The notes beneath the pieces were generated by a model. That model saw nothing but the letters and a program-made list of their open reading frames with translations. It did not search any database and was not told the origin of the DNA. Source: Variovorax paradoxus (lineage in GTDB: Bacteria > Pseudomonadota > Gammaproteobacteria > Burkholderiales > Burkholderiaceae_C). Taken from it: a DNA stretch of 64,000 nucleotides. The stretch lies in contig NZ_JAGGNW010000002.1 of the NCBI RefSeq assembly GCF_018614875.1, positions 575,537-639,536 on the forward strand, written 5' to 3'. Position numbers and translations under genes: made by a program. Position 1 is the first letter of the stretch; the number at the start of each line of letters is the position of its first letter. Positions 29,155 through 40,620 of the stretch are shown here, in pieces.

Positions 29155-30788
29155 GCGAAATGACCCATCATCATCAGCCGCTGCTGGACGTCACGGGCCT
29201 GAGCGTCGCCTTTGCCGGCAAGGAAGTGGTGCATGGCATCGACTTTCGCATCGCCGCCGGCGAGAAGCTGGCCCTTGTCGGCGAGTCGGGCTCGGGCAAG
29301 ACCGTGACGGCGCTGTCGCTGCTGCGCCTGGCGCAGAACGCCGACGTGGCCGGCACGGCGAAGCTGTTCGGCTCCGCAAATACGCCGAACGGGCGCGATC
29401 TGCTCTCGATTCCGGAACGGGAGCTGCGCGGCATCCGCGGCAAGGAGATCGCGATGATCTTCCAGGAGCCGATGACCGCCCTCAATGCGCTCTATACCGT
29501 GGGCGACCAGATTGCCGAGGTGCTCGAACTGCACGAAGGGCTCTCGGCGCGCGCGGCACAGGCGGCCGCCGTGCAACTGCTGGCCGACACCGGCATTCCC
29601 GAGCCGGAGCGGCGGGCGAGGGCGTTCCCGCACCAGCTCTCGGGCGGCCAGCGGCAGCGCGCCATGATCGCGATGGCGCTGGCCTGCAAGCCGCGCCTGC
29701 TGCTGGCCGACGAGCCGACCACCGCGCTCGACGTGACGGTGCGGGCGCAAATCCTCGAGCTGCTCGCAGATCTGCAACGCAAGTACGGCATGGCCGTGCT
29801 GCTGATCACGCACGACCTCAACTTGGTGCGCCGGTTCGCCGACCGGGTTGCCGTGATGGAGAACGGCCACATCGTGGAGCAGGGTGTGGTGGCCACGGTG
29901 TTCGAAGCGCCACAGCATGCCTACACCCGCAAGTTGATCGACAGCCACCCCGAGCGCAACGTCACTGCCGTGGTCACTGGCGCCGACGCGCGGCCGGTGC
30001 TCGAGGCCACGGGCCTGCGGGTGAGCTACCCGGTCTCCCGGCCCGGTTTTGCCGGCTGGTTCCGCAAGGGCGAATTCATCGCGGTGCAGAACGCGGATTT
30101 CCGCATCGCACCGGGCCAGACGCTGGGCGTGGTCGGCGAGTCCGGATCGGGCAAGTCCACGCTGGCGCTGGCCGCCCTCGGGCTGCTGAAGCACCAGGGT
30201 GCGCTGAAGGTGGATGGCAAGGGCTGGGCGGTGGACCGGAGCTCCGACCTGGCCTTGCGCCGGGTCATGCAGGTGGTTTTCCAGGACCCGTTCTCTTCGC
30301 TCTCGCCGCGCATGACGGTCGAGCAGATCGTGGGCGAGGGGCTGCGCGTGCACGCTCCCGAGCTCGGCACGCCGCAGCGCCGCGCGCGGGCACTGGCGGC
30401 GCTCGCCGACGTGGGTTTGAGCGAGGCGCAGTTTCCCTCGCTGCTCGACCGCTATCCGCACGAGTTTTCGGGCGGGCAGCGCCAGCGGCTGGCGATTGCG
30501 CGCGCACTGATCGTCGATCCGCAGCTGCTGGTGCTCGACGAGCCCACCAGCGCGCTCGACGTGACTATCCAGAAGCAGGTGCTGGGGTTGCTTCAACGCC
30601 TTCAGCGAGAACGCGGCCTGAGCTACCTGCTGATCACCCACGACGTCGAAGTGATCCGCGCCATGGCGCACCAGGTCATCGTGATGAAGGACGGCGCCAT
30701 TCTCGAGGCCGGTGCCGTCGAGCGCGTGCTCGATGCGCCCGAGCACCCCTACACAAAGAAACTGGTGGCCGCTGCGCTGCTGGAATAG
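29151..30788 (+). CDS. yejF: oligopeptide ABC transporter ATP-binding protein YejF (two ABC domains)
   Basis: One chain of 545 residues carries both ATPase domains of the Yej importer. Domain 1 (about 10-265) has [20 protein letters not shown] and LLLADEPTT. Domain 2 (about 285-540) has [20 protein letters not shown] and LLVLDEPTS. The GTG at 29151 overlaps the yejE stop (GTGA) and has GGAAGG at good distance; an ATG nine bases later is the alternative. E. coli YejF (529) has the same duplicated plan. Confidence 0.94.
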   Translation: MSEMTHHHQPLLDVTGLSVAFAGKEVVHGIDFRIAAGEKLALVGESGSGKTVTALSLLRLAQNADVAGTAKLFGSANTPNGRDLLSIPERELRGIRGKEIAMIFQEPMTALNALYTVGDQIAEVLELHEGLSARAAQAAAVQLLADTGIPEPERRARAFPHQLSGGQRQRAMIAMALACKPRLLLADEPTTALDVTVRAQILELLADLQRKYGMAVLLITHDLNLVRRFADRVAVMENGHIVEQGVVATVFEAPQHAYTRKLIDSHPERNVTAVVTGADARPVLEATGLRVSYPVSRPGFAGWFRKGEFIAVQNADFRIAPGQTLGVVGESGSGKSTLALAALGLLKHQGALKVDGKGWAVDRSSDLALRRVMQVVFQDPFSSLSPRMTVEQIVGEGLRVHAPELGTPQRRARALAALADVGLSEAQFPSLLDRYPHEFSGGQRQRLAIARALIVDPQLLVLDEPTSALDVTIQKQVLGLLQRLQRERGLSYLLITHDVEVIRAMAHQVIVMKDGAILEAGAVERVLDAPEHPYTKKLVAAALLE

Positions 30789-30806
30789 AACACGGGAACA
30801 AAAGAA

Positions 30807-32006
30807 ATGTCGGAGATCGGACGGAGCAGGCGCGGTGCCTGGCGCGCGGCCCTGGCCTGCATGGTGACCTTGGCCGTTGCCATGGGCCTGGGGCGCTTTG
30901 CGTTCACGCCCATGCTGCCCATCATGCTGCATGAAGAAAAGCTCCAGCTCGAGGCGGGAGGCGTGCTGGCTTCGCTCAATTACCTCGGTTACTTTCTTGG
31001 CGCGGTCAGTTGCGCGGCCATCGGCATCAAGGCCAAGAGCATGGTGCGCGGCGGCCTGGTGGCAACGGCGGCCTTGCTGGTGGGCATGGGCGTGCTTCAC
31101 AGCTTCACGAGCTGGGGCATCCTGCGTGCGGCGGCCGGCGTGATGAGCGCCTGGGTCTTCGTCTTCGCATCGGGATGGGGGCTGCGGCGGCTGGCCGAGA
31201 CGAATTCCCCGGCCCTGGCCGGTGTGATCTACACCGGCCCCGGCATCGGGATCGCGATGACCGGCCTGCTCGGCGGCGCGCTGGGGCGCTGGGGTTCCGA
31301 GGCGGGATGGATCGGCCTCGGCTTGCTGGCGGTGGTGCTGGTGGCGTCGATCTGGCGCGTGTTCGACGATGGCGAATTGCCGGCGGCGGAAGGCTCCGCG
31401 GGGCCGCCGGCCGCCGCGGCAAGTGCGGCCGCACCGCCTTCCGCGCGCAGCGACGCCGTGTGGCTGGTCGCGCTCTACGGGCTGGCCGGCTTTGGCTACA
31501 TCATCACCGCAACCTTCCTGCCGGTGATCGCGCGCCAGGCGCTGCCGGGCTCGCCATGGCCCGACTTCTTCTGGCCGCTGTTCGGACTGGCGATCATCCC
31601 GGGCGCGCTGATCGGCGCTCGCGCACCCATCCACTGGGACAACCGGCTGCTGCTGGCGGCGGCCTATGCGCTGCAGGCGCTGGGCGTGGTGCTGTCGGTG
31701 GCGTGGCCCACCATCGTCGGTTTTGCGCTTGGCAGCCTGCTGCTCGGCATGCCGTTCACGGCCATCACCCTCTTCGCAATGCGGGATGCGCGCCGGCTGC
31801 GCGGAAATGCCGCGGCCGGGCTGATCGGCTATGCCACCGCTTCCTACGGTGTCGGGCAGATCATCGGGCCGCTGTTTGCGGCGCCGCTGGCCCAGCGAAC
31901 CGGGTCTTTCCAGCTTCCGCTGCTGGCGGCGGCGGCATCATTGGCGCTCGGTTCGGTGCTGTTTGCGCTGGTCTGGTCGAAATCCCGGCGCAAAGTGGCC
32001 TTTTGA
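30807..32006 (+). CDS. MFS transporter, YbfB/YjiJ family
   Basis: A 399-residue inner-membrane major-facilitator protein with about twelve hydrophobic segments and a central cytoplasmic Ala-rich loop near residue 195-215. The N-terminal pattern LAVAMGLGRFAFTPMLPIML is characteristic of the YbfB/YjiJ family (DUF1228), whose substrates are unknown. It starts 18 bp after yejF and may be read from the same transcript, though no functional link to peptide import is known. Confidence 0.88.
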   Translation: MSEIGRSRRGAWRAALACMVTLAVAMGLGRFAFTPMLPIMLHEEKLQLEAGGVLASLNYLGYFLGAVSCAAIGIKAKSMVRGGLVATAALLVGMGVLHSFTSWGILRAAAGVMSAWVFVFASGWGLRRLAETNSPALAGVIYTGPGIGIAMTGLLGGALGRWGSEAGWIGLGLLAVVLVASIWRVFDDGELPAAEGSAGPPAAAASAAAPPSARSDAVWLVALYGLAGFGYIITATFLPVIARQALPGSPWPDFFWPLFGLAIIPGALIGARAPIHWDNRLLLAAAYALQALGVVLSVAWPTIVGFALGSLLLGMPFTAITLFAMRDARRLRGNAAAGLIGYATASYGVGQIIGPLFAAPLAQRTGSFQLPLLAAAASLALGSVLFALVWSKSRRKVAF

Positions 32007-32020
32007 GCATCCCAAGCCAC

Positions 32021-32048
32021 TTCATTTATCACGGGAATAGCATATAAT
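32021..32048 (+). promoter_or_regulatory. candidate sigma-70 promoter for the rimP-nusA-infB operon
   Basis: A perfect TATAAT at 32043-32048 is preceded 16 bp upstream by TTCATT (weak match to TTGACA). It lies after the MFS stop and before a strong hairpin terminator. The -10 box is unusually good for this GC-rich genome, so a start point near 32055 is likely but inferred. Confidence 0.6.
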
Positions 32049-32064
32049 TCGAGGCTCACGACCA

Positions 32065-32095
32065 AACGGGCGGGTACCTACCGCCCGTTTTTTTT
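32065..32095 (+). terminator. strong intrinsic terminator in the rimP leader
   Basis: AACGGGCGG and CCGCCCGTT form a perfect 9-bp stem with loop GTACCTA, followed by eight Ts. It lies downstream of the candidate promoter at 32021-32048 and 80 bp upstream of rimP. It could end the MFS transcript, attenuate the rimP operon, or do both. Confidence 0.9.
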
Positions 32096-32175
32096 GGTCT
32101 ATGCATTTTCGATGCGTGACACCCGTGGCGGGCGGGTGGCACGCATAAGCATTTTTACAAGGCACTTTCGAACAC

Positions 32176-32823
32176 GTGGCATTGCAGCAGACAGTGGAAC
32201 AAACCGTGGCCGGTCTCGGTTACGACCTGGTCGAGATCGAACGCTCGGCCGGGGGGTTGCTGCGCGTGACGATTGATTTGCCCTGGGTTGCCCCCACTTC
32301 GGAGGCTGTGGCTGCAGGCATTCCCGAGCCCTTCGTGACGGTCGAGGATTGCGAAAAGGTGACGCGCCAACTGCAGTTTGCGCTCGAGGTCGATGGTGCC
32401 GATTACAAGCGGCTCGAGGTTTCCTCGCCGGGTATTGACCGTCCGCTTCGCAATGAGCAGGATTTCGAGCGTTTCGTGGGCGAGGTGATCGACATCACGC
32501 TCAAGGCGCCAATGGGTGCCGCGGCGGCGGGGCAGGTGTCTGCCACCCGCAAGAAATTTCGCGGCACGCTGGAGCGTGCTGAAAAAGCGGAAGGGGGCGA
32601 TGGAGCCCCGGGCTGGCAAATCGTCTGGAGCGATGCGCCGGAGCCGAAACCAGGTCAAAAAGTCAGCAAGAAGCGCGCACCTGCAAAGTTGCAGGCGCTC
32701 GGTTTCGTGCTGGATGAGCTGCGTGATGCGCGGCTCGCGCCAATTGTGGATTTCAAGGGCCGCAGGGCCAGAACCCAACCGGGTTTTTCGGATATTGACG
32801 ACGGAACGAATGTTCCGGACTGA
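32176..32823 (+). CDS. rimP: ribosome maturation factor RimP
   Basis: Assists 30S subunit maturation, around S12 and the central pseudoknot. The GTG at 32176 gives a 215-residue protein beginning [20 protein letters not shown]. The core contains [19 protein letters not shown] and [20 protein letters not shown], the family hallmark. It is about 65 residues longer than E. coli RimP (150). The extra length comes from a loop after DLPWV, an insert around [12 protein letters not shown], and a charged C-terminal tail. It heads the conserved rimP-nusA-infB group. Confidence 0.93.
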   Translation: MALQQTVEQTVAGLGYDLVEIERSAGGLLRVTIDLPWVAPTSEAVAAGIPEPFVTVEDCEKVTRQLQFALEVDGADYKRLEVSSPGIDRPLRNEQDFERFVGEVIDITLKAPMGAAAAGQVSATRKKFRGTLERAEKAEGGDGAPGWQIVWSDAPEPKPGQKVSKKRAPAKLQALGFVLDELRDARLAPIVDFKGRRARTQPGFSDIDDGTNVPD

Positions 32824-32840
32824 CTAGAGGAGTGGGTGGC

Positions 32841-34325
32841 ATGAATCGCGAAATGTTGATGTTGGTGGATGCGATCTCGCGCGAGAAGAACGTCGAGCGC
32901 GACGTGGTTTTCGGTGCGGTCGAGTCCGCGCTGGCGCAAGCCACCAAGAAGCTCCACCAGGGCGACGTGGACATCCGCGTCTCGGTCGACCGCGACAGCG
33001 GCGACTACGAAACCTTCCGCCGCTGGCACGTCGTTCCCGACGAAGCCGGCCTGCAGCTGCCCGACCAGGAAATCCTCCTGTTCGAAGCCAAGGAAGAAAT
33101 GGCCGACATCGAGGTCGGCGAGTACATCGAGGAAGCGGTGGACTCGGTGCCGATCGGCCGCATCGGCGCCATGGCCGCCAAGCAGGTCATCCTGCAGAAG
33201 ATCCGCGACGCCGAGCGCGAGATGCTGCTCAACGACTTCATGTCGCGCGGCGACAAGATCTTCGTGGGCACCGTCAAGCGCCTGGACAAGGGCGACATCA
33301 TCGTGGAGGCCGGCCGCGTCGAAGGGCGCCTGCGCCGCAGCGAGATGATCGCCAAGGAAAACCTGCGCAACGGCGACCGCGTGCGGGCCATGATCATGGA
33401 GGTCGACCTGACGCTGCGCGGCGCGCCGATCATCCTGTCGCGCTCGGCGCCCGAATTCATGATCGAGCTGTTCCGCCAGGAAGTGCCCGAAATCGAACAG
33501 GGCCTGCTCGAAATCAAGAGCTGCGCCCGCGATCCCGGCTCGCGCGCCAAGATCGCCGTGCTCTCGCACGACAAGCGTGTCGATCCGATCGGCACCTGCG
33601 TCGGCGTGCGTGGCACCCGCGTCAACGCCGTGACCAATGAGCTCGCCGGCGAGCGTGTCGACATCGTGCTGTGGAGCGAGGACCCGGCCCAGTTCGTGAT
33701 CGGCGCCCTGGCCCCGGCCAACGTGTCGTCGATCGTGGTCGATGAAGAAAAGCACGCCATGGACGTGGTGGTCGACGAGGAAAACCTCGCCATCGCCATT
33801 GGCCGCGGCGGACAGAACGTGAGGCTCGCCTCCGATCTGACCGGCTGGAAGATCAACATCATGGACGCCAATGAATCGGCCCAGAAGCAGGCGAGCGAAA
33901 CCGACGCCAGCCGCAAGCTGTTCATGGAAAAGCTCGACGTCGACGAGGAAATCGCCGACATCCTCATTTCGGAAGGCTTCAACAGCCTCGAAGAAGTGGC
34001 CTATGTGCCGATCTCCGAAATGCTGGAGATCGAGTCCTTCGACGAAGACACAATCAACGAGCTTCGTTCGCGCGCTAAGGATGCGCTGTTGACCATGGAA
34101 ATCGCCAAGGAAGAGGGCGTCGAGACCGTCTCGCAGAATCTGCGCGACCTCGAAGGCCTCGACCCCGAGCTGATTCCCAAGCTGGCCGAGGCGGGTGTGC
34201 ACACCCGCGACGACCTCGCCGACCTCGCGGTCGATGAACTCACCGAGATCACCGGCCACAGCGCCGATGACGCCAAAGCCCTCATCTTGAAAGCCCGCGA
34301 ACATTGGTTCGCCGGCCAAGAGTGA
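32841..34325 (+). CDS. nusA: transcription termination/antitermination protein NusA
   Basis: Binds RNA polymerase and RNA to control pausing, termination and antitermination. The product is 494 residues (E. coli 495). It has an N-terminal polymerase-binding domain (about 1-125), S1 (about 135-200), two KH domains (about 200-345) and two acidic repeats at the C-terminus with helix-hairpin-helix pattern (about 360-490). The ATG at 32841 has AGGAG nine bases upstream; an in-frame GTG at 32832 directly abuts that site and is rejected. It starts 17 bp after rimP. Confidence 0.97.
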   Translation: MNREMLMLVDAISREKNVERDVVFGAVESALAQATKKLHQGDVDIRVSVDRDSGDYETFRRWHVVPDEAGLQLPDQEILLFEAKEEMADIEVGEYIEEAVDSVPIGRIGAMAAKQVILQKIRDAEREMLLNDFMSRGDKIFVGTVKRLDKGDIIVEAGRVEGRLRRSEMIAKENLRNGDRVRAMIMEVDLTLRGAPIILSRSAPEFMIELFRQEVPEIEQGLLEIKSCARDPGSRAKIAVLSHDKRVDPIGTCVGVRGTRVNAVTNELAGERVDIVLWSEDPAQFVIGALAPANVSSIVVDEEKHAMDVVVDEENLAIAIGRGGQNVRLASDLTGWKINIMDANESAQKQASETDASRKLFMEKLDVDEEIADILISEGFNSLEEVAYVPISEMLEIESFDEDTINELRSRAKDALLTMEIAKEEGVETVSQNLRDLEGLDPELIPKLAEAGVHTRDDLADLAVDELTEITGHSADDAKALILKAREHWFAGQE

Positions 34326-34349
34326 TGGTCATGGAGGCACGAAACCAAT

Positions 34350-37337
34350 ATGTCCAGTACCACTGTCGCCGAGTTCGCGAACGAGCTCAAGAAGACTCCC
34401 GAAACCTTGCTTGACCAGCTCAAGAGTGCAGGTGTGCCCAAGGCGGCACCCACCGATGCGCTCACCGAGGCTGACAAGCAGCGCCTGCTCGGCTTTCTCA
34501 AAGCCAGCCATGGCACCGCCGAGCCGGAGCGCAAGAAGATCACGCTGACGAAAAAGTCGACCAGCGAGATCAAGCAGGCCGACGCCACCGGCCGCGCCCG
34601 CACCATCCAGGTCGAGGTGCGCAAGAAGCGCACCTTCATCCAGCGCGAAGACGGCCACCCGGCCACGCCCGAACACGCGCAGCAATCCGCCGAAGCCCCG
34701 GCAGCCGCACCGGCCGCACCGCGCGTCGACGAAGCCGAACTGGCCCGCCGCGAGGAAGAAGCGCGTCGCCAGGCCGAGCTGATCCGCCGCCAGGAAGAAG
34801 AACTGGTCGAGAAGCGCCGCCTGCGTGAAGAAACCGAAGCACGCGAACGCGAACTGGCTGAAAAAGTCGAACGCGCCGAACAGGCCGAGCAGGAAGCCGC
34901 GCGCATCGCCGCCGAGAAAAAGGCTGCCGCCATCGCGGAAACCGCGGCAGTGAATGCCGCTGCCAAGCCCGCCGCCGCGCCCACCGCAGCACCCGCGCCC
35001 GCAGTGACGGCGGCTGCCGTTGCCGCCGCTGCCGCGGAGCAGCAAGCCGCCGACAGCAAGCTCGCCGCACAGGCCGCCGCCACGCAAGCCAAGGAAGACG
35101 CGAAGGCCAAGGCCGCCGCCGAATCGAAGGCCCGTGCCGACGAGGAAGCCGCTCGCGCCAAGGACCTCGACGAGCGTCGCCGCAAGGCCCTCGCCGAAGC
35201 CGAAGCCATTCGCGCCATGATGAATGCGCCGGCCCGCGTGCTGGTGCCGCACAAGGCGCCCGAGAAGCCGCAGCCCGAAAAGGCCGCGGTCAAGGGCACG
35301 CTGCACAAGCCGGCCGCGCCTGCAGCGCGTCCCGGCGCGCCGGCCGCACCGGGTGCTGCCGCAGCCCCTGGCGCCGCCGGTGCCGGCAAGGAAGTCAAGT
35401 CGGCCAAGCTCTCGTCGAGCTGGGCCGGCGATCCTGCCAAGAAGAAGGAAATCAAGACCCGCGGCGATGCCAGCGGCGGTGTCGGCCGCGGCAACTGGCG
35501 CGGAGGCCCGCGCGGCCGCCGTGGCAGCAACGATCGCGGAGGCCATGAAGAGCATGTGCAGGCCGCACCGGTCGAGGCGCGCATTCTCGAAGTGCACGTG
35601 CCCGAAACCATCACCGTGGCCGAGCTCGCGCACAAGATGGCCGTCAAGGCGCAGGAAGTCATCAAGCAGCTGATGAAGCTGGGCCAGATGGCGACCATCA
35701 ACCAGTCGCTGGACCAGGACACCGCCATGATCCTGGTGGAGGAAATGGGCCACAACGCGGTCGTTGCCGCGCTGGACGACCCCGAAGCCTTCACCGACGA
35801 GGACGTGTCGGCGCAAACCGCCGAGGCCCTGCCGCGCGCGCCGGTCGTGACCGTCATGGGCCACGTCGACCACGGCAAGACCTCGCTGCTCGACTACATC
35901 CGCCGCGCCAAGGTCGCAGCGGGCGAAGCCGGCGGCATCACGCAGCACATCGGTGCCTACCATGTGCAAACCGAACGCGGCATGGTGTCCTTCCTCGACA
36001 CTCCGGGTCACGAGGCCTTCACGGCCATGCGTGCCCGTGGTGCGCAGGCCACCGACATCGTCATCCTCGTGGTGGCGGCCGACGACGGCGTCATGCCACA
36101 GACCAAGGAAGCCATCAAGCACGCGAAAGCCGCTGGTGTGCCGATCGTGGTTGCCATCAACAAGATCGACAAGCCCGATGCCAGCCCGGACCGCGTGAAG
36201 CAGGAACTGGTGACCGAGGAAGTCGTGCCCGAAGAGTACGGCGGCGACGTGCCGTTCGTGCCGGTGTCCGCCAAGACGGGCCAGGGCATCGACGCACTGC
36301 TCGAGCAGGTGCTGCTGCAGGCTGAAGTGCTGGAACTCAAGGCGCCGGTGGATGCCGCCGCCAAGGGCCTGGTCATCGAAGCGCAGCTCGACAAGGGCCG
36401 CGGCCCCGTCGCGACCGTGCTGATTCAGTCCGGCACGCTCAAGACCGGCGACGTGGTGCTGGCGGGCTCGACCTATGGCCGCGTGCGCGCCATGCTGGAC
36501 GAAGACGGCAAGAGCATCAAGACCGCGGGTCCCTCGATCCCGGTCGAGATCCAGGGCCTGACCGAAGTGCCGCAGGCGGGCGACGAGTTCATGGTGATGA
36601 GCGACGAGCGCCGTGCGCGCGAAATTGCCACCTACCGTGCCGGCAAGTTCCGCAACACCAAGCTGGCGAAGGCCCAGGCCGCGAACCTGCAGAACATGTT
36701 CACCGACCTCTCGGCCGGCGAAGTGCAGACGCTGCGCATCATCATCAAGGCCGACGTGCAGGGCTCGCAGGAAGCCCTGGCCCAGTCGCTGCTCAAGCTG
36801 GCGACCGAAGAGGTCAAGGTGCAGATGGTGTACGCCGGCGTCGGCGGCATCAGCGAAAGCGACATCAACCTCGCCATCGCCTCGAAGGCCATCGTGATCG
36901 GCTTCAACGTGCGGGCCGATGCCGGTGCGCGCAAGCTGGCCGAAGGCAACGGCGTCCAGCTGAACTACTACAGCATCATTTACGACGCCGTGGACGAGAT
37001 CAAGGTCGCGATGTCGGGCATGCTGGCTCCGGAGCGCCGCGAGGAAATCATCGGCTCGGCCGAGATCCGCACGGTGTTCGTGGCCTCGAAGATCGGTACC
37101 GTTGCGGGTTCGTACATCACCTCGGGTTCGGTCAACCGCACTGCGCATTTCCGCCTGCTGCGCGACAACGTGGTGATCTACACCGGCGAAGTCGACTCGA
37201 TCAAGCGCATGAAGGACGACGTCCGCGAAGTGCGCGAAGGTTTCGAGTGCGGTATCAAGCTCAAGAATTACAACGACATCAAAGAGGGCGATCAGCTCGA
37301 GTTCTTTGAAATCAAGGAGATCGCCCGTACGCTGTAA
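34350..37337 (+). CDS. infB: translation initiation factor IF-2
   Basis: The GTPase that places fMet-tRNA on the 30S subunit and promotes subunit joining. The product is 995 residues, longer than E. coli IF-2 (890). An IF2_N module lies at about 1-50, followed by a very long Ala/Glu/Arg/Lys-rich helical linker at about 110-330. A Gly/Arg-rich patch ([13 protein letters not shown]) and a second IF2_N (about 415-470) come next. The G domain begins near residue 500 ([13 protein letters not shown]), and domains II-IV follow. The linker length explains the size and is common in Burkholderiales. Confidence 0.97.
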   Translation: MSSTTVAEFANELKKTPETLLDQLKSAGVPKAAPTDALTEADKQRLLGFLKASHGTAEPERKKITLTKKSTSEIKQADATGRARTIQVEVRKKRTFIQREDGHPATPEHAQQSAEAPAAAPAAPRVDEAELARREEEARRQAELIRRQEEELVEKRRLREETEARERELAEKVERAEQAEQEAARIAAEKKAAAIAETAAVNAAAKPAAAPTAAPAPAVTAAAVAAAAAEQQAADSKLAAQAAATQAKEDAKAKAAAESKARADEEAARAKDLDERRRKALAEAEAIRAMMNAPARVLVPHKAPEKPQPEKAAVKGTLHKPAAPAARPGAPAAPGAAAAPGAAGAGKEVKSAKLSSSWAGDPAKKKEIKTRGDASGGVGRGNWRGGPRGRRGSNDRGGHEEHVQAAPVEARILEVHVPETITVAELAHKMAVKAQEVIKQLMKLGQMATINQSLDQDTAMILVEEMGHNAVVAALDDPEAFTDEDVSAQTAEALPRAPVVTVMGHVDHGKTSLLDYIRRAKVAAGEAGGITQHIGAYHVQTERGMVSFLDTPGHEAFTAMRARGAQATDIVILVVAADDGVMPQTKEAIKHAKAAGVPIVVAINKIDKPDASPDRVKQELVTEEVVPEEYGGDVPFVPVSAKTGQGIDALLEQVLLQAEVLELKAPVDAAAKGLVIEAQLDKGRGPVATVLIQSGTLKTGDVVLAGSTYGRVRAMLDEDGKSIKTAGPSIPVEIQGLTEVPQAGDEFMVMSDERRAREIATYRAGKFRNTKLAKAQAANLQNMFTDLSAGEVQTLRIIIKADVQGSQEALAQSLLKLATEEVKVQMVYAGVGGISESDINLAIASKAIVIGFNVRADAGARKLAEGNGVQLNYYSIIYDAVDEIKVAMSGMLAPERREEIIGSAEIRTVFVASKIGTVAGSYITSGSVNRTAHFRLLRDNVVIYTGEVDSIKRMKDDVREVREGFECGIKLKNYNDIKEGDQLEFFEIKEIARTL

Positions 37338-37361
37338 CAAGCGTTCGATGCGACCGAGTCC

Positions 37362-37733
37362 ATGCCTAAAAGAAAAGCCGCCGCCCCCAACCGCGCGTTC
37401 AAGGTTGCCGATCAGATCCAGCGCGATCTGACGGAGCTGATCGCGCGCGAGTTGAAGGACCCGCGCGTGGGCATGGTCACGATCCAGGCGGTCGAGGTCA
37501 CGCCCGACTATGCGCACGCGAAGATTTTCTTCAGCATGCTCACGGGCGACGTGGAAGAAACCACGACCGCGCTGAACCAGGCCGCCGGCTTCCTGCGCAA
37601 CGGCCTGTTCAAGCGCCTCCATATCCACACCGTGCCGACGCTGCACTTCCTGTTCGACCGCACCACCGAGCGTGCGGCCGACATGAATGCGCTCATCGCG
37701 CAGGCCGTCGCTTCGCGCTCGAAAGACGATTAG
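37362..37733 (+). CDS. rbfA: 30S ribosome-binding factor A
   Basis: A KH-like 16S rRNA-processing and 30S assembly factor, 123 residues. It has the standard pattern [20 protein letters not shown] at the N-terminus, [20 protein letters not shown], and [15 protein letters not shown] at the C-terminus. It lies 24 bp after infB in the usual operon order. A GC-rich repeat intrudes between it and truB. Confidence 0.96.
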   Translation: MPKRKAAAPNRAFKVADQIQRDLTELIARELKDPRVGMVTIQAVEVTPDYAHAKIFFSMLTGDVEETTTALNQAAGFLRNGLFKRLHIHTVPTLHFLFDRTTERAADMNALIAQAVASRSKDD

Positions 37734-37740
37734 CGTGAGC

Positions 37741-37817
37741 ATCGCCGGGCCGCCCCAAGGTGCGAAGGCCCCCTTGGGGGGCGGGGATTTACACGCAGTG
37801 AAAGACCGTGGGGGCAA
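37741..37817. repeat. dispersed GC-rich repeat, copy 2, between rbfA and truB
   Basis: GGGCCGCCCCAAGGTGCGAA is followed by CCCCCTTGGGGGG, then ACACGCAGTGAAAGACCG ending in TGGGGGC. The order of parts and the ACACGnAGTG core match the copy at 10.86-10.95 kb. It overlaps the candidate starts of truB, so it either precedes or codes for the first truB residues. Confidence 0.6.
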
Positions 37818-38775
37818 CATTCCTGCGCCACGCACCAGGGTGCAGCGGCGCCCTGTGCATGGGGTGTTGTTGCTCGACAAACCGCTGGGACTCTCCAGCA
37901 ACCAGGCCTTGCAGAAGGCCAAGTGGTTGCTGCGCGCCGAAAAGGCGGGCCATACAGGCACGCTCGATCCGCTGGCCACCGGTGTGCTGCCGCTGTGCTT
38001 TGGCGCGGCCACCAAGTTCAGCCAGCTGCACCTCGATGCCGACAAGACCTATGAAGCCCCGGCGCGCCTCGGCATCAAGACCAGCACCGGCGATGCCGAG
38101 GGCGAGGTGATTGCCGAGCGGCCCGTGCAGGTCGCGCCTGAAGACCTGGCGCGCGTCCAGGCGCAGTTCACCGGCCCGATCCGACAGGTTCCGCCGATGC
38201 ACAGCGCGCTCAAGAAGGACGGCAAGGCGCTGTACGAATACGCGCGCGAAGGCATCGAGATCGAACGGGCGCCGCGCGACGTGGTGATCCACAAGCTCGA
38301 ACTCGCCGCCATCGACGACAACACGATCCGCATCCTTGCTGCTGTCAGCAAGGGCACCTACATCCGCACCCTCGGCGAAGACATCGGCGAGGCTCTGGGC
38401 TGCGGTGCGCACCTGATCTCGCTGCGCCGCACCGCCACTGGCGGTTTCGTCGAAGCCCAGTGCATCACGCTCGAAACGCTGGAAGCCATGGGCGAGGAAG
38501 AGCGCCTGGCACAACTCCTGCCTGCCGAATCCCTGGTGGACGGCCACAGCCGCGTCACGCTCGGCGCGGAAGATGCGGCACGTTTTCTCTCAGGCCTGCG
38601 CCGCCGTGGCGGCTGGGCCGATGCGAGCGAGGTGGCCGTTTTTGGCACCGAGCCGCCTGCTTTTCTCGGCACGGCCCATGTCACGGCCGGCGAACTGATT
38701 CCGGGGCGCTTGCTGAACCCCATCGAAATCCAGCAAATTCTTTTGAACGCACAACAGACCGAAGCGACACCATGA
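37798..38775 (+). CDS. truB: tRNA pseudouridine(55) synthase TruB
   Basis: Isomerises U55 in the T arm of tRNAs. Catalytic aspartate is in [19 protein letters not shown], and the TruB motif [20 protein letters not shown] is near the N-terminus. The GTG at 37798 gives 325 residues (E. coli 314). An in-frame GTG at 37735 right after rbfA would add 21 residues encoded by the dispersed repeat (SIAGPPQGAKAPLGGGD), which do not look like TruB. The start is therefore uncertain, but the shorter form fits the family. It overlaps typA by 4 bp (ATGA). Confidence 0.93.
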   Translation: MKDRGGNIPAPRTRVQRRPVHGVLLLDKPLGLSSNQALQKAKWLLRAEKAGHTGTLDPLATGVLPLCFGAATKFSQLHLDADKTYEAPARLGIKTSTGDAEGEVIAERPVQVAPEDLARVQAQFTGPIRQVPPMHSALKKDGKALYEYAREGIEIERAPRDVVIHKLELAAIDDNTIRILAAVSKGTYIRTLGEDIGEALGCGAHLISLRRTATGGFVEAQCITLETLEAMGEEERLAQLLPAESLVDGHSRVTLGAEDAARFLSGLRRRGGWADASEVAVFGTEPPAFLGTAHVTAGELIPGRLLNPIEIQQILLNAQQTEATP

Positions 38776-40607
38776 GTACCAAGCAAATCCGCAATATCGC
38801 CATCATTGCCCACGTCGACCATGGCAAGACCACGATGGTCGACCAGCTGCTGCGGCAGTCGGGCACCTTTGCCGAGCACGAGAAAGTGGTCGACACCGTG
38901 ATGGACAACAACGCCATCGAAAAAGAGCGTGGCATCACGATCCTGGCCAAGAACTGCGCCGTGACCTGGGAAGGCACGCACATCAACATCGTCGACACCC
39001 CCGGCCACGCGGACTTCGGCGGCGAAGTGGAACGCGCGCTCTCCATGGTGGACGGCGTGGTGCTGCTGATCGACGCGCAGGAAGGCCCGATGCCGCAGAC
39101 GCGCTTCGTGACTAAGAAGGCCCTGGCCCTGGGCCTCAAGCCGATCCTGGTGGTGAACAAGGTCGACAAGCCGGGCGCGAATCCCGACAAGGTGGTGAAC
39201 GCCGCCTTCGACCTGTTCGACAAGCTCGGCGCCACCGACGAGCAGCTCGACTTCCCCGTGGTCTACGCCTCGGGCATCAACGGCTGGTCGTCGCTCGAAG
39301 AGGGTGCGCCCGGCGAGCAGTGGGGCCCCGACATGTCGGCCCTGTTCAACACCATCCTGAAGCACGTGCCGGCGCAAAAGGGAGACCCCGATGCGCCGCT
39401 TCAGCTGCAGATTTCCGCGCTCGATTTCTCGACCTTCGTCGGCCGCATCGGCGTGGGCCGCATCAGCCAGGGCACGCTGAAGCCCATGATGGACGTGGTG
39501 GTCATGGAAGGCCCGGACGGCAAGTCGGTCAAGGGCCGCGTCAACCAGGTGCTGACCTTCCAGGGCCTCGAGCGCGTGCAGGCGACGGAAGCCGGCCCGG
39601 GCGAGATCGTGCTGATCAACGGCATTGCCGACATCGGCATCGGCGTGACGGTGACCGATCCCACCAACCCGGCACCGCTGCCCATGCTCAAGGTCGACGA
39701 GCCGACCCTGACCATGAACTTCTGCGTCAATACCAGCCCGCTGGCCGGCCGCGAAGGCAAGTTCGTCACCAGCCGCCAGATCTGGGACCGCCTGCAGAAG
39801 GAACTGCAGCACAACGTTGCGCTGCGCGTGAGCGAAACCGACGAAGAAGGCATTTTCGAGGTGATGGGCCGCGGCGAACTGCACCTGACCATCCTCTTGG
39901 AAAACATGCGCCGCGAAGGCTATGAAATGGCCGTGTCGAAGCCGCGCGTGGTGTTCCGCACCGTCAACGGCGAGAAGCACGAGCCGATCGAGCTGGTCAC
40001 GGCCGACATCGAAGAGCAGCACCAGGGCGGCGTGATGCAGGCACTGGGCGAGCGCAAGGGCGAACTGGTCAACATGGAACCGGACGGCCGCGGCCGCGTG
40101 CGCCTCGAATACCGCATTCCGGCGCGTGGCCTGATCGGCTTCACCAACGAATTCCTGAACCTGACGCGCGGCTCGGGCCTCATCAGCAACATCTTCGACA
40201 GCTACGAAGCGCACAAGGGCGACATCGGCAGCCGCAAGAACGGCGTGCTGATCTCGATGGACGACGGCGAGATCTTCACCTACGCCCTGGGCAAGCTGGA
40301 CGACCGTGGCCGCATGTTCGTCAAGGCGAACGATCCGGTGTACGAAGGCATGATCGTCGGCATCCACAGCCGCGACAACGACCTGGTGGTGAACGCCACG
40401 CGCACCAAGCAGCTCACCAACTTCCGTGTCTCGGGCAAGGAAGACGCGATCAAGATCACGCCGCCGATCGAACTCACGCTCGAATACGGCGTGGAATTCA
40501 TCGAGGACGACGAACTGGTCGAAATCACGCCCAAGAGCGTGCGCCTGCGCAAGCGCTACCTGAAGGAGCACGAGCGCAAGCGGGCCGGTCGCGAAATGGC
40601 GAGCTGA
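38772..40607 (+). CDS. typA: ribosome-associated GTPase TypA/BipA
   Basis: A translational GTPase of the EF-G/LepA class that aids 50S assembly and stress or cold adaptation. It has 611 residues. The P loop AHVDHGKTT is at about 14-22, [16 protein letters not shown] is the switch II region, and [13 protein letters not shown] gives base specificity. EF-G-like domains III and V follow, plus the TypA-specific C-terminal domain. The ATG at 38772 is coupled to the truB stop, so this member of the rimP cluster is translated with TruB. Confidence 0.96.
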   Translation: MSTKQIRNIAIIAHVDHGKTTMVDQLLRQSGTFAEHEKVVDTVMDNNAIEKERGITILAKNCAVTWEGTHINIVDTPGHADFGGEVERALSMVDGVVLLIDAQEGPMPQTRFVTKKALALGLKPILVVNKVDKPGANPDKVVNAAFDLFDKLGATDEQLDFPVVYASGINGWSSLEEGAPGEQWGPDMSALFNTILKHVPAQKGDPDAPLQLQISALDFSTFVGRIGVGRISQGTLKPMMDVVVMEGPDGKSVKGRVNQVLTFQGLERVQATEAGPGEIVLINGIADIGIGVTVTDPTNPAPLPMLKVDEPTLTMNFCVNTSPLAGREGKFVTSRQIWDRLQKELQHNVALRVSETDEEGIFEVMGRGELHLTILLENMRREGYEMAVSKPRVVFRTVNGEKHEPIELVTADIEEQHQGGVMQALGERKGELVNMEPDGRGRVRLEYRIPARGLIGFTNEFLNLTRGSGLISNIFDSYEAHKGDIGSRKNGVLISMDDGEIFTYALGKLDDRGRMFVKANDPVYEGMIVGIHSRDNDLVVNATRTKQLTNFRVSGKEDAIKITPPIELTLEYGVEFIEDDELVEITPKSVRLRKRYLKEHERKRAGREMAS

Positions 40608-40620
40608 TCGCCATCCACCA

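Noticed and set aside
34329..38045. Open frame of over 1200 codons antisense to infB and truB
   Set aside because: It mirrors the real genes in high-GC DNA, where the antisense frame rarely meets a stop. It has Asp/His/Val/Gly-biased composition, no family pattern and no ribosome-binding site.
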